A stretch of 64,000 bases of DNA from Phytophthora hibernalis. Its lineage: Eukaryota; Oomycota; Peronosporomycetes; Peronosporales; Peronosporaceae. Position numbers and translations under genes: made by a program. Below are positions 50,980-63,128 of this stretch, piece after piece. Location: NCBI GenBank assembly GCA_012656075.1, contig JAAKBF010000210.1, positions 144,873 to 208,872 on the forward strand, given 5' to 3'. The notes beneath the pieces are model-generated. The model had not been told where the DNA came from, ran no database searches, and saw nothing but the letters and a program-made list of their open reading frames with translations. Position 1 is the first letter of the stretch. Each line of letters starts with the position of its first letter.

Positions 50980-53900
50980 ATGGCTCATTCGTCGCGTTTT
51001 CTCAGCGACGCCACCGCGGCAGCTCTCCGTGCCATCGCTCCGAATGATGAGGTACCTTCATCACCTCGGCATCTTGCACTCTTTCTGACTCTTCGTTCCA
51101 TCTTCCTTCAATACCACAGACGCGATCACCAGAGCCTGCCGATGCTCCTGCTGACGTCCCTAGCACTGCCGAGTCTTCGGTGCCGACTCCACAACGTCCC
51201 GATGGTCCTCCGCCGACTGACGGCGATGCACCCGAGGTGGGCCGCTTCATACGCCTCCTTCATCGACCGACGCCTCGCCAGTCCAGGTATTCCTGCTTCA
51301 CGGCACACCCGCGCGGCGGTCTCCGGACCCTTGGGAGCTCGAGACACTCGTCTTGTCTCGGTAGGGTGTCAGACCGACATCTCCGGCGTCACTCCTACTC
51401 CCGTTGCTTCGACCGAGCCTTCGGTATCTGCTCTAGTCGAGCAGCGTCTTCTCCAATTGGGTCAGCTCGTGGTTGGCGTGGCTCGTCATCGTCCCTCGGC
51501 GAGTGGATTCGTCGCTTAACAGCCGGATGGAGCAAGCCACAGACCTCGGTATGCCGCTGTAGCTCCCGCCCAACTTCCGCCGGGTGAGGCTGAGCTCATC
51601 GTCGACCTGCGTAACGAGGTGGCAGAGCTCAAGGCTCGACTCGCTGACACCGAGGACCGTCTCCATGCAGAGACGCAAGAACGCGAGCAGTTCGAGCGTT
51701 GCAGCATGCAAGCTACCAGCGACGAGAGTCGTACTCGTGACTCTCTGGATAGCCTCCGTCAGTCGTACATCGCTCTCAAGGACGATCATGAAGAAGCGGC
51801 AGCGCACCTACGCCAAGCCAACGCTGCCATCGCCGACCATGACCACATTGTGGGGCTCTGGGCGGCTCGCGCGACCACGGCCGAGGCTTCGGTGTCGTCG
51901 ACCCAGCGACTCCTCCGCCAGGATTCAAGGCAGGCATGGTGGCGTATACCGAGCAAGTGGCTAAACACGGGCATCTCGAGGCTTCCGACCAAGCCTCGGT
52001 CGGTGCCGTTTCTCCACAGGTCCAAGCTCTCGAAGCTCAGGTCGCGAGCTTGAAGCGGGCGAACTCTATTCTGCGTCGCCACGCTGCTCTCCACGAGCTC
52101 GATGTCGACACGTTGGTGCTTGCTTCTGCTGGTACATTCCACTCGTCTCTTATCGTTTCTTCCTGCACCTTCAGTCTTCTAAGTTCTTTTAACCCTCGTT
52201 CAGGTATCACTGCGGATAACATCGACTGGGAGTTGCTCGGACTTTCTCCTCCGAGCATCACGTCGAAACGTGGTCGGAGCGAGTCTTCGGAGAGCTCGGA
52301 GGACGACGATCACCGCCTCGGAGCCGGGGTCCATGCCTCCAGCGCAGGCAGCGTCAACTGCGGGGAACGCCTCCGAGGATTCGGACGACCTGCCGCTCAT
52401 TCCGTCGGTATCCCAGCGTCGAAGGAATCGGCGCAAGCGTCTCCGGCAGCATGCATCCCAAGCTCTGCCGCCGCAGGCAACGCCGACGCATCCTCCACAC
52501 GTTCCATCAGGGCCGCCAAAGTCGACCCTTCCGGCTAGCAAGCGGTTGGGTCGTCCTCGAAAGTTTGGGTGCCTCAGCTCGCGGACACACGCCCAAACCT
52601 TCGGTCAGTACCCCATCACCTCTCCAAGCGTCTGGGCTTCCTGCGGGATCGCCACCGAGATCCTCGGTCAGTTCATCGCCGGAGTCGCCTACGCCATCGC
52701 TTCCTGCAGGGCTCCACCTCGTCCCCCGCCTGAGTCTCCACCGAGTCCGCCGCCTTGTCCGCCGCCTGAGTCTCCACCGAGTCCTCCGCCTGGATCTCCA
52801 CCGGCCCCCGGACCCTCGGTGCCATCGACCCCGGTCGAAGTCATTGACTTGTCGGGACATGGGGTAGGTAGCGATCCTCGGACGGACGCAATCCTCGCTT
52901 ATGGATCGTTTTCTTCAGCTGTCACTTCGCCGGCTCGTCGTGATGGTCGGCCCACCCGCGGCGCGTCGGTATTGGCTACTTTGCGATCCCAGTGGGAACT
53001 GGAGACTCTGGAGGCATCTGATGACTTCATCACCGGCTCCCCGTCATCGTCCGAGTCCTCTCAGACCTCGGGGTCGCCTTATTGTTCCAGCTCCGCCCAA
53101 AACTTCGGCGACGCCGGCGTCACCAGTGTCGTCGCAGACGGCCTCGGTCGTGACTCCGCCGACTCCGTCGGTCTCGACTCCACTTACTCCGACTTCACCG
53201 AGCGTGCCGGCTGTTCCTGTATCGCAGCCGGTCTCCGCGTCTCCATCGTCGTCGGGTGGAGTACCGACCACCTCCTCGGTCCGACGCCCGTGACCTCGGT
53301 GGTGGTGCCTACACCGATTCCTGCTATCGTGGCGCCATCAACTCCTGCCGGCTCGACTGCAGGGCCCACCGATGTTTCAACTCCCTCAGCGACTGCCCCC
53401 AGGGCATACACCGAGGTGTCGGTCAGGTCTCCGACGGTCGCACACCCAAGTGATGGCTACACTTCCCACGGCTCCTGGCACCGACCCAAGTACGTTCGCG
53501 CCGTCCGTGCCTGCTGCGCCAGGGACACCGGGGCGTGTCCAGCGACCGAACCGAGAAAGCAGACCTCGGTCTGGCCTTATGGGAACAGCGTCACTGGGTC
53601 CAAGTCTCGGCTGTTGAAGCTTTCCTCCGGAGCATGGCTCAGAGGCTCGGAGATGACCCTCGGTCACCTCATTACGAGCGGCATGGGCAGAGTACAACAA
53701 GGCTCGGAACCTCCGAGCGGATCGATTGCGTCAGCAGATGGTGTACCGCTGTTGGGAGTGGTGTTGGCAAACCTCGTGAGCTCCGACCGAGTTCTTGTTG
53801 GAACCCAGTTACCTCCAATACTCGTTCGAGGTGATTGAGTGGGCCCCGACGTCCGAGGATTGGATCGGTGAGCTCGCGACCCTGGATGCTCGTCAACTAT

Positions 53901-54286
53901 GGCGGAACTGTTGGGTGGATGCGCTCTCCAGTCACCCCTTCAACACTACTTTCGCGCCGTGCAATTCTCCGGTGCCGCTATTCGTACCTCGTTGCATGAC
54001 CGAGGCGGAGGTGATGTCGGGTATTATGGTAGACTCGTCCTTGGCTCCAAGTTCGATCGTAGCTCCATGGGTTCCTCAGGCTTCGGTTGCTGTTCCCCCA
54101 GGACCAACGGATGATGTTTCCACCAGCACTGACCCGACTCGCGTCACCTGGAGGTAAAAAGATGAAGGCCAAGCCGAGGAATCAGCTGCCCCTGCTGCCA
54201 CACCAACATTCGCCGGCGGGTCTGAGTCTGGCCAGACATCGAACCTGGATGTGTTGGCTGACTTAGCTTCATCCACCGACATCTAG
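50980..54286 (+). pseudogene. Antisense ORF (aORF) of element B
   Basis: Runs opposite to gag-pol, starting 66 bp inside the 3' LTR and ending 332 bp from the pol stop. Start MAHSSRFLSDATAAALRAIA. Parts: Pro-rich N-terminal region; coiled coil 51,560-51,930 (LIVDLRNEVAELKARLADTE, HEEAAAHLRQANAAIADHDH); second heptad stretch QALEAQVASLKRANSILRRH; GITADNIDWELLGLSPPSIT; acidic Ser run; basic cluster SQRRRNRRKRLRQHA (52,409-52,453), a likely nuclear localisation signal; Pro-rich tract of ESPPSPPP repeats (52,730-52,810); EVIDLSG (52,837); and a C-terminal Trp-rich domain (LALWEQRHWVQVSAVEAFLR, APTSEDWIGELATLD). About 300 bp carrying HPWQQ is deleted near 53,535 relative to A and C. Shifts near 51,517, 51,700, 51,930, 52,290, 53,730 and 54,120. 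No known family recognised. Confidence 0.72.
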
Positions 54287-54618
54287 ACCTCGGTCTTGCG
54301 CTGTTGTGCTTCGTCGTTCATTCCTCTTGCTAATCTCACGTTGTCCGAGCACCGTGGTTCATTACCGTCCCACTTAATCCAAATCCACTTCGAGTTCGTT
54401 CACATCATATGCACATATACAATTTAATGCAGTAGTCATCTTCATCTGACGCTACGGGCTGCATAATCCCCGTAGGCAGTTCATCTCATCCACAAACCGA
54501 GCCTCCCAGGAAACTTGGTCATTCAGTGGTCAGTGACTTCCATTCTCGTACAGTATCATTTTTCGTCTGTCTCGACGGGCTGTACCAACCCCGTAGTCAT
54601 CCTCGGTAGCGATTCGAG

Positions 54619-56317
54619 CTAGTCCTCGTCGGCCATCTGCACCATTTAGAGTCGTCGCTCGCTGCGTCGAGCCCGCAAATAATCGTAGAGCAACCCGCCG
54701 CACGACAAGTTCGATGCTGGTTCCCAGGTCGGCTCGTCGTGGCCAATCCACTTCACCTTGAACTCTCTGACCGCGCGGTTGGTGCTCGTTGTTAGCGGTG
54801 CTCGGTCGTCCAGAATATCCTCTACTTCATATTCGCCTGCCACTCTATCAGGCTCCCAGCTATCTTCCGGTAGAGCTCCTCGTCAAAATCAATCGTCGTA
54901 TCCTCGGTCACCTCAGCTGTCAGCCGACTCCTCGGTCGGTCGCCATATTCGTTCACCACCTTGAGCCTCGAGACATGCACCACTGGGTAGAACCAGTAAC
55001 CACTCTGATCCGGCAGCTCTAATTCATATGCGGACTCTTCGACTTTTTCTTGATCCGGAATGGTCCGTGCCACCTATGTGCTAGTTTCTTGGTCAATCCT
55101 GGATTCACGCGCTCCATGTAGAGCCACACCCTGCTCCCAGTCTTGAATAGAGACGTCGGTGCCTCTTCAGTAGCTTCGGGAGACGCCCCAGTCTCTTTTG
55201 CCCGGTGTCCGAGGCTTCGTTCCCGTCGGTTTCCGTCGTTGTCCCCTGCCTTTCGACCTCCAATGGTACTTCTGACCCGTCGCGATTCGGTGCTACTACG
55301 TTCTCGCTGTCCCTCGCTGGAATCCTCGGTACCACTGCTGCTTCACGTCGGTTAAGCGACTCGTTGTGTTCGCGGGCTCACCTAGCCTTCTCGACCTTCT
55401 GGTACTCCATCGCCATTTTCCATGCGATTTCTTGTTGCCGGTTCACTTCTCGGCGCCATGCTAGTGCATCGGTTTGCCCTCGGGATCCTCGTTTTAGCGA
55501 CGACGACATTGCTCGCAGCGTAGACCGAGCATCCCCCATGAACGAGGTAGAACGGAGTATCCTTCCGAGTGCCGTCCTGAGAGTTGTTGACAAGTCGTTC
55601 GGCGATCTCATCCCAGTCTTGTTGCAACAGGTCTTCTGCATACACTCGCACTGACTGCATCACGGTCTTGACTGATCGTTCCCGCTGCCCGTTTGCTTGC
55701 GGACGATAACTCAACGGGGCCCTCGACCAAGATTGCATCATCTCAGCGAATGCTTGGAAAACCTCACTCATGAACCGAGGGTCTCGGTCATGGCGAATCA
55801 TCGTTGGCGCCCCAAACCTTTGGTAGACACACTCTTCGAATGCCTGAGCAACTTTTAATGCGGTGGTATCTGACATGGCCGTCCCCATAACGAATCCTGT
55901 GAACGAGCATTGAAACAGTAGCAGCGCGGTATTCCCTCGTCGAGATTTCGTCAATGGTATGACGAAATCCATCGACACCAGCTGGAATGGTCTCTCGACT
56001 AGTACATTCCCAGGAGAGTACCCTCTGAGCTGTGGTCGACTTTTGCTCGAGCTGCAGTCTGGGCAGGACTGCACATGCTGCTCAACGTCTGCGTACAGTC
56101 CGATCCAATAATCCATTTTTGCTCGGTGATATGTTCGACCGATACCTTGGTGGCCACCTTCTAACGAGTCGTGGCAGCTCTGTAATACTTCCTGAATCAT
56201 CGTTGTGGGTACCACCAGTCGCATCTTAGTCTCCTCTTGGTTTTCGTTACTCCACCGACGGTTCGCTCCGATAATATACAGCACACCGTCCTCGCTTAGC
56301 GCAAACTTGTCGGTCAT
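54619..56317 (-). pseudogene. pol: Element B pol: integrase with chromodomain
   Basis: Same integrase as element A. Here zinc finger and core are in one frame (56,317-55,570): HDSLEGGHQGIGRTYHRAK, CPDC, SMDFVIPLTKSRRGNTALLL, RHDRDPRFMSEVFQAF, NGQRERSVKTVM. The GPY/F region (about 55,050) has lost bases, so LAHRWHGPF cannot be read through. The chromodomain reads YEVEDILDDRAPL, FKVKWIGHDEPTWEPASNLS and LLYDYLRARRSERRL followed by a premature TAA at 54,646; the ancestral TAG is at 54,619. A shift near 55,580 removes MN before NSQDGTRKD. In an intact element this enzyme would integrate cDNA into marked chromatin. Confidence 0.85.
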
Positions 56318-56351
56318 TTTCCATGCATCTCTCGCCGCGCTGTAACTCAGG

Positions 56352-57821
56352 CTAGCTTCCTTGCCTCGGAGAACGGCCTTGAGGTTTGCCCACCTCAGCT
56401 CCTCGTCCTGGGCAGCAGGAGATCCTTCGTCTTCGCTCTTTTTGAATGGTTACAGGGTCGACGTCGTTTGCATTTGGTGCTCTGACGCTTGCCTCTGTCA
56501 TTGGTAGCTCGATTTCAGCTTCGTTCTGAGTCTCTGAGGCTACCTCATCTGCTTCGTCTCGTCGTGTTGTGTCATCCTGGCCCATCACCGAGGGCTCGAT
56601 CGCAAACCGGGCACGCTTCTTCTGTTCTCTCGCTTGTCGGCGGGTCGTGACGGTTATGTAATCCGGCACTTCCCTCACAAAATCGAAAAACGATTTGTTA
56701 CAGGGTGCTTGGGCGGGTCACACGAGTCTGGGCTAGGTTGACCGACGCTCTCCCGTCGGTGGCCGCTTCACCGAGTGTTGGCGTGGCGACCTCCGGCGAA
56801 AGCTCGTAGATGACTTCATCGATTCGGTTGAGCTCGACTAACTCCGTTTTCCTGGTCTCGGTCGAAATCTCGCTTGACTGCTTGCTGTTGAGAGCTTCTG
56901 TAGCTAACGAGTCTGCAGCTGCATTGAACTCTCGGATCACGTGGAGATATTTGACCGACCGAAGCTTGGCTGTGAGTTCTCGGTGGTGGTTGAGTTGGGT
57001 CATCAGAGTTTCCTTCCGACAGGCCATCACCCTAGGGACTGCTGGATTGCGAGTCTCGAGTCTCCCACCACAATTAAATCCTCGGTGCCGCGCTCCAGTG
57101 CGGCCAAGACACTGTTGTTCATACCTGCGTACTCGGCGAGGTTTACTGTAGTGGTCTCGAGGTAAGCACTCGCAGCCGTCACTACCGTCCATTCTGGTAA
57201 ATTCCATAATATGCAGGAGCAACTACCATACCCGCCATTCTTCTCCGTCTTGGCTGAGCCATCAAAAGACATCACCACGCCATTGTAATTCCTTGGTAAG
57301 CGTGCGTAAAGCAAATGTGGGTCCATTTGAGCAGTCGGTGATCCCCGTGACAGTAGGGTCACCGGCGCTAACGAGTCTTCCAGTTCAACAAAGCTGGTAA
57401 GCCCAGCTTGTAGTAGCTGAGCGAAAGCACAATCGCGTTCCCTGACTCGGTTGACCTTCAGGTGCCACGGGGACAACATCACTGCGAAGTGGGTCGTACG
57501 ACCGAACAATGTCTTCGACTTGCGTACCCACTCCAGTGTCGAGAATCGAGTGTAGACGTGGATAATCCGTCCGACCAACTGGGTGTAACACACTTTCAAC
57601 AGTAACAACAACGCCAACACCTCCTTCTCGGCTGGGTGGTAATTCATCTCAGCGTCTTTCAGGACGCGGCCGCAGAACCCCACGGGGTGCAACTTGTCGT
57701 CATGATACTGCATCAGAGTGGAACTCAGAGCCCACTCGTTAGCAAATAGCGTCACGTGCACTTCTTTGGCTCGGTCAAAGTGTCGTAGTATCGGCGCATC
57801 TGCAACCTTCTGTTGTAGCAC
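56352..57821 (-). pseudogene. pol: Element B pol: RNase H domains
   Basis: Connection domain and active-type RNase H are in one open frame (57,821-57,027), unlike in A: VTLFANEWALSSTLMQYHDD, NYHPAEKEVLALLLL, MDPHLLYARLPRNYNGVVMS, FDGSAKTEKNGGYGSCS, LIVVGDSRLAIQQSLG. The frame then stops at 57,027, at exactly the base where A stops. MACRKETLMTQLNHHRELTA continues in another frame to 56,698, and the tether to 56,352. These three breaks are common to A and B. Confidence 0.85.
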
Positions 57822-58818
57822 TGCGAAGCTTCGGTGGGCTGCGGATGAGTTTCCTGCCGGTGTAAATCCTCATCCTTGAGTTGGTACAGGGCGGCCCCGT
57901 ACACTGCAAAGTCTTGGATGAATCTGCTGTAATAGTTCAACGCACCGAGCAACGACTGCATTCCTTTCTTCGATGACGGGAACGGCAGTTCCGTTACTAT
58001 CTTCAACTTCTTCGGATCGGCCTGAATGCCGTCGACTGACACTGTATGCGACAGAAAATCCACGCGGCCTTGTACGAAAATGCTCTTCGTGAAACTAACA
58101 CTGATCCGACACTCAGCGAACCGTTGGAGCAGTCGGTCCAGGGTGGCTAGACAAGAGTCAAACGTCTCGGAGCCGAAACAAATATCGTCCACGAACGACC
58201 GCCGATCGAACACTGGCACCAACGAGGATTCATCTGCTTCTCCTGTGGAGAACATATCCGCTACAGGGCTATTCACTAGTTGGGTTACAGCGTCGAGCGT
58301 CACCGAGAACTCGCGGTCTGCCTCGAACTTGGTCGGAAAGGCTGTCGAATTCTCGGACAGTTGTGCAGAACCGTCGGTCACCCCTGTTCTTATAGCTACA
58401 GCGGACCGCATCCACTCAGAGAACTGGGTCCAACCGCCTTTGGGCTGAACGAACCCCCATAGAGCATTGTCTATCATTCGTTGGTATATCATCGGTGCGT
58501 TCTTCAGGCCCAACGGCATACGCAGCCACTCAAAGTGGCCGAGTGCACATACGAAGGCCGAGATTTTCCGAGCTCTCATCGTCATCATTATCGCCCAAAA
58601 TCCGCTAGCTGCATCAAAGATCAGAACCACAGGTAGGCTTCTAGGTCCGTTAACCAATCGTCGACCAGCGGCATGGCATACTCCATGATCGCGGTGATGG
58701 CATTCACCATCTTGTAATCAATGCACAGGCGAATATCAACGCCGTTCTTCTTCAGCACGATCACAATCGGGGATGCCCAAGGGCTGTCCGAGAACGCCAC
58801 CAACCGAGCTTTCAACAA
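57752..58818 (-). pseudogene. pol: Element B pol: reverse transcriptase
   Basis: KNGVDIRLCIDYKMVNAITA, then a shift near 58,625 (KSDLYLWF/VLIFDAASGFWAI), then HFEWLRMPLGLKNAPMIYQR, FVDDICFGSETFDSCLATLD and FLSHTVSVDGIQADPKKLK, open to DFAVYGAALYQLKDEDLH near 57,870. LRMPLG shows that the stop in A at this site is a private mutation. The first catalytic Asp is present after the shift; the FVDD pair is intact. Confidence 0.86.
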
Positions 58819-58823
58819 GCCTT

Positions 58824-60766
58824 TCAGTAACTCGTATAACTTCTCAGCGGTGTACGCCGAACCCTCTGTTTAATCGGAGGGTGCCCCTGCATATCGATAT
58901 CGCATACCTCGCCATAGGATGGCGGTGGCAGAGCGTTTCCGCTCGAAATCATGATCTGTTCATGCTTCTGTAACACGTTGATCAATGCTCGTTGTTGCTC
59001 GGACGTGGCCTTCGGGTTCGCTACGTTGGGTCCTGTATAATCCAAAACCGTCTCCGAGGCTTCGGTCAGGTCTGGGAGGAATGCCAACTCATGTGCGTAA
59101 TCGGTCAACTCGATTTCGTTTGCCACATGCTCGGCCACACCACCGAGGGCATCGTCAACATCGACAGTGCCGTCAGCGGAAACGCCAGTCGTAAGGGCGA
59201 CAAACGCCGACTCCAGACGTGCCTCCGAATCTTCGGTGACCACGGACTCCGGTGCCTCGCCGGTAATTACCTCGCCGTCACCCTGTCCGAGGATTCGGAC
59301 GTGGTTGAATCCTCACATTCCTCGGCCTCAATGTCCATAGCCATCATGTCCGAGGTTGCCAGAGTGACGGTTACTGTCGGGTGGTCGCACCCACTCGTTC
59401 GTGCGTGGCACTCTCACCGCCCTGTAGACGATCCGCCCGTTGCCCATCGTGGTGCCCCATCGGTCGGGAAAGAATCTTCGAGGCGTCGGATATTCCGCCG
59501 TTCGACTGCTGGTGGTTGACTGGCTAACCACTGCTCGTACAATTTTCTTTCACGTTTCAGCAATGTGTCGTCCCGACACTCAGCGTACGCCAGCACTTGC
59601 CATTCGTCGTACTTCGCCGATCGAAACCGGGTGTAGCCACGCCCTTGCGGGAGATCGCCACGCGGTACCCATAATACCACCGGTTCGTGGTTTGTACAGT
59701 GAACAACGCTCGGTGACACGTTAGTCAGCCGGATAATCGCTGTTTGTCCCCGCTGAAACCTCGTCACTGTCGGCACAAGATTCCCGATCCGGCGAATCCA
59801 CACCTCGTGGGTGTTCAGAGGTGGACGTCGTCGAGGTAACTTGAACTCGTGCCACTCTCGTCCGGCGACTGACAAATCCTCGGTCGGGCAGCCGGCCACT
59901 TGCAGACCATATACCGGAGCATCGTCCTCGTTCTGGGATTTCACCAGGGGAACCATAACTTCATCCGGTAGCCGGGCCGTACCATGGAACAGGTCTAACC
60001 GCACTCCGGCTGGTATCATGAAATCCGTTCCGAGGACTACATCGACTCCGGCACTATGATCCATAATCCACAACTCGAATTCATACACTCGCTCTCACCC
60101 GAGGGTGATCTTAACGAGTGCTCGGCGGCGCGTCTCCATCACCCCTGGATTGGTTCCTCTGACCTCCAGACTGCGACCGTGGTCCGATACTTTCCGCACG
60201 CGTAGTCTCTTCGCATAGGTGGCCGAGATCACGCTCACATTCGCTCCAGTGTCGAACAGAATCCTCGTTCGCGCGTCGTCTACTGCCCCGTTTACCATGG
60301 CACGCAGTAGCTTCCTCTTGTCGTAGCGTTGGGACGACCACCACCCCATCCTCTCACCAGATAACAACTTGATTGCCTGGCCGAGATTTCGGGGCTCACG
60401 CTCGGTCACAGCCATACTCGCGATTGAAGCCTCGGTAACCGTACCAGCCGCTTCCTTCGCACATTCCACATTCACTTCACTCTCAACGAGGCTTGTGCCT
60501 CTCTCTTCTCCATTTTCCGTCAATTTCACATAATCCATATTCAAGTCATCAGGCCGTTTGCACGAACCCACGAACGCAAACAAGTAGTCGGCGTCAAGCG
60601 CAGGTTCGGCTAACTGTGGCAGCCCGATTGGGACCAACCCAGTTTCAGTTGGAGGGCTGCCTAGTTTAAATGACTCCCATAGACCAATTCTTGAAGTTCT
60701 GGCGAGAGGTCTTTCTTCTCCACCTTCGCCTTCAAAAGAGTCGCCAGCTCGTTGAATGCTTCGCAT
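58824..60766 (-). pseudogene. pol: Element B pol: aspartic protease and linker
   Basis: Protease ILFDTGANVSVISATYAKRL near 60,215-60,275. VKITLG is followed by an in-frame TGA at 60,095-60,097, then ERVYEFELWIMDHSAGVDVV in the same frame, identical to element A. Linker frames: 60,088-59,414 and 59,243-58,824, acidic, Ser/Thr/Glu-rich. A shift near 59,480 (ERRNIRRLEDS against ERREYPTPRK in A) separates them. The upstream end overlaps the gag zinc-knuckle frame by about 105 bp. Confidence 0.8.
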
Positions 60767-63018
60767 CTTCCCGCATCATGGACTTGCTTGCACATCTTGC
60801 ACCTCTTGAAACAATAGTGTGTAGAATGTGTGAGTCCACCACAGGCGGCACACGGGCCATATTGGCGGCGACTGTCACGTCCGCCGAGGCCTCGGTTGTC
60901 TCGGTCGTGCAGGTATTGGTTATTCCTGATCCTCGCCCGGCGATTGTCAGCCCGAGCAAACGTTCCCTCGGCGGCGTGACGACGCTCCGAATCGTTTGCA
61001 GCAGCCACATGACTGTGATCTTCGTCCAACGCATATTCGTCGTCCGAATACCTGTCCGAGCCTCGGTCGCCATTGCTAGGGTAGTACTCCGGGTCGTAAC
61101 CCTCGGTATCATCATAACCCCCACTCGATGTCTCTGCAGGTTCTCCTCGCGGGTCGACCGAGCCGTCCACCTTCAACGCAGCGACCATGTCTGTCAGTGC
61201 TTCAGCTAGAGTGACCTCGGTCGGTATGGACGATCATCTCGACGTCGGTTGTCATCCCGATACCGATCTTCCCGACGACGACCATCATCTCGGTCACGCC
61301 GGTAGGGTTCCGCGAATCCTCGGGCGTCCATCGTCACGGCGACGACTATCATCTTGGCCTTTGGGGCGTCGCACCGAGGACTCGCGTCCCTTTTTTCGCT
61401 CGCGGCGTCGGAGGATATCGTTTATCATGTCTTCCAGGTCGTGAATATTCTTGACTCGCACGTGACACAGACGCTTTCCAAGGCTCGGTCTTCGCACGTA
61501 TCGAGAAAGTGTTCAACATGATCCTTGGCCTCGCGACCGCCGTGCTCGAATTGTACTCCGGCATTCCTGGCGTAGCCATTGAGCCGGTTCAGATAGTCGC
61601 AAACATGCTCCTTCTCTTCACGCCTCGCCGAGTAGTACCGTGCTTTCGCCGATTGATTAAATCGGGAACAGTAGTACTTGATGAACGCATCACTCAACAA
61701 TTTCCACGTTCGTCTCGTCTTCCGCGGGAGTTGTCGGTACCAATGCAGGGCGCCATCTTGGAGGCTCAGCTCGAACGCCATACACCATTCATTCGGTGGC
61801 GTGTGCGTTCCTTCATCCGTAGATGAAGGCTCGGAGCCATTGCATTGACTTCTCGCTCTTGTCTCGGAGGCCGAGATAGGGTTTGATGTTGCCCAACGGG
61901 AGGTGCGTGGCGATTTCAAGCCTCGGTGTGGAACTCTCGTTCTCCATCGAGCTGAGCTCACGGATTTGGCGTGCCCATTCTCCAGTCACGTCACCCCTTG
62001 GTCTTCGACGTCGAACGAATCATCGTCCGAGTCGTCGTGCGTATCGAAGCGTCGGTCCGTCGTCCGACCTGTACTTCGGCCCGCCGTCGGAGCGGTCCGC
62101 GTACTCTCGGAGCCTTTTGCCAATCGCTCGGTACGGTCCGCTGACCGAGGCGTTACCATGTGCGAATCTTGAAAGTACGCCGAAGCGGTCCCTTTCGCTG
62201 AGAACACACCCGTCCCGACCGACTTCTCTGGCTGTCGCCCAGGAGTTGTCGGTAGCGGGACCCTCGATGGATCCGTCCCCTCGGTCGTGCGTGAGAGGCT
62301 CGTCGACGGTTGGAGCCCGGCTCAGGCACACCAAAAACCGTCCGAAGCTTCTGTTTCCACTTGCGCAGCGAGAGCGCGGCATCTTCGATCGACCTTGAAG
62401 GTCGGCTTCGGTGGGGAGTGCTTGAGGTTCACAGCCCATAGCGCGGAACAGTTGTACCGTGTCCTCGGCCACCTGTTGGATGCTCCACGATTCCACTGGG
62501 ACAACTAATTCTGCCCCGAGTTCCATCCACACGGCTTGTCGAATTGACTTTGGCGCAAAGGCCCGCATCCACTTGCTCTTTGTCATCATCACCTCCATGC
62601 ATCTTCCCAGAGGCCGACTGCCGGTCGACCGAGAACTCGCGTCCTCGGTCATCGTCAGCGATCGGAGATCGCCGAGTCCATCTTCGTTGTCTTCGTGAGC
62701 TGGTTCAGGACCAGCCACTTCGTCCAACTCCTCGGTGAGGTTTCGCGCGAGCGACCTCCCCTCCGCTACGTCCTGCTGAGACGGTAGCGGCTTCCAAACC
62801 TCGGACATCGCTGTCGCTTCTTCCAGGTATTCGTCTTCGTCATCTTCTTTGGCTTCAGAGTAGTCCATCCGCACGTCGAAGCTGTCCGAACGCTCGTTGA
62901 TCGGCTCCAAAGTACTTGGGGTCGCGAGTGTTGGACCGGACCTCACCGAACCCTCGGTGCGCTCTCCGCTCGACTTCATCGGCGTTTCTGGTACCGCTGA
63001 CTTCGCTCCTCTCGCCAT
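60661..63018 (-). pseudogene. gag: Element B gag
   Basis: Start MARGAKSAVPETPMKSSGER at 63,018. Acidic N-terminal region is open down to about 62,020. The capsid-like domain at 61,500-61,890 is intact over its core: NEWCMAFELSLQDGALHWYR, TWKLLSDAFIKYYCSRFNQS, EEKEHVCDYLNRLNGYARNA. Two zinc knuckles at 60,790-60,860 (CAACGGLTHSTHYC, CKMCKQVHDAGRC) as in A. Shifts near 62,000, 61,830, 61,430 and 61,220. It would form the particle and package RNA. Confidence 0.82.
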
Positions 63019-63105
63019 CTTCTCTCTTCTTCTTCTCTTGTCTTCTCTCGAATGCTCGTTAGGGTAAGAACCTATATACAACCAAGACACACAGAAAGTC
63101 ACTCC

Positions 63106-63126
63106 CAATCCCGGGTCGCGGCACCA
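63106..63126 (-). other. Primer-binding site (PBS) of element B
   Basis: TGGTGCCGCGACCCGGGA on the minus strand, two bases from the 5' LTR; identical to elements A and D. Confidence 0.87.
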
Positions 63127-63128
63127 GT

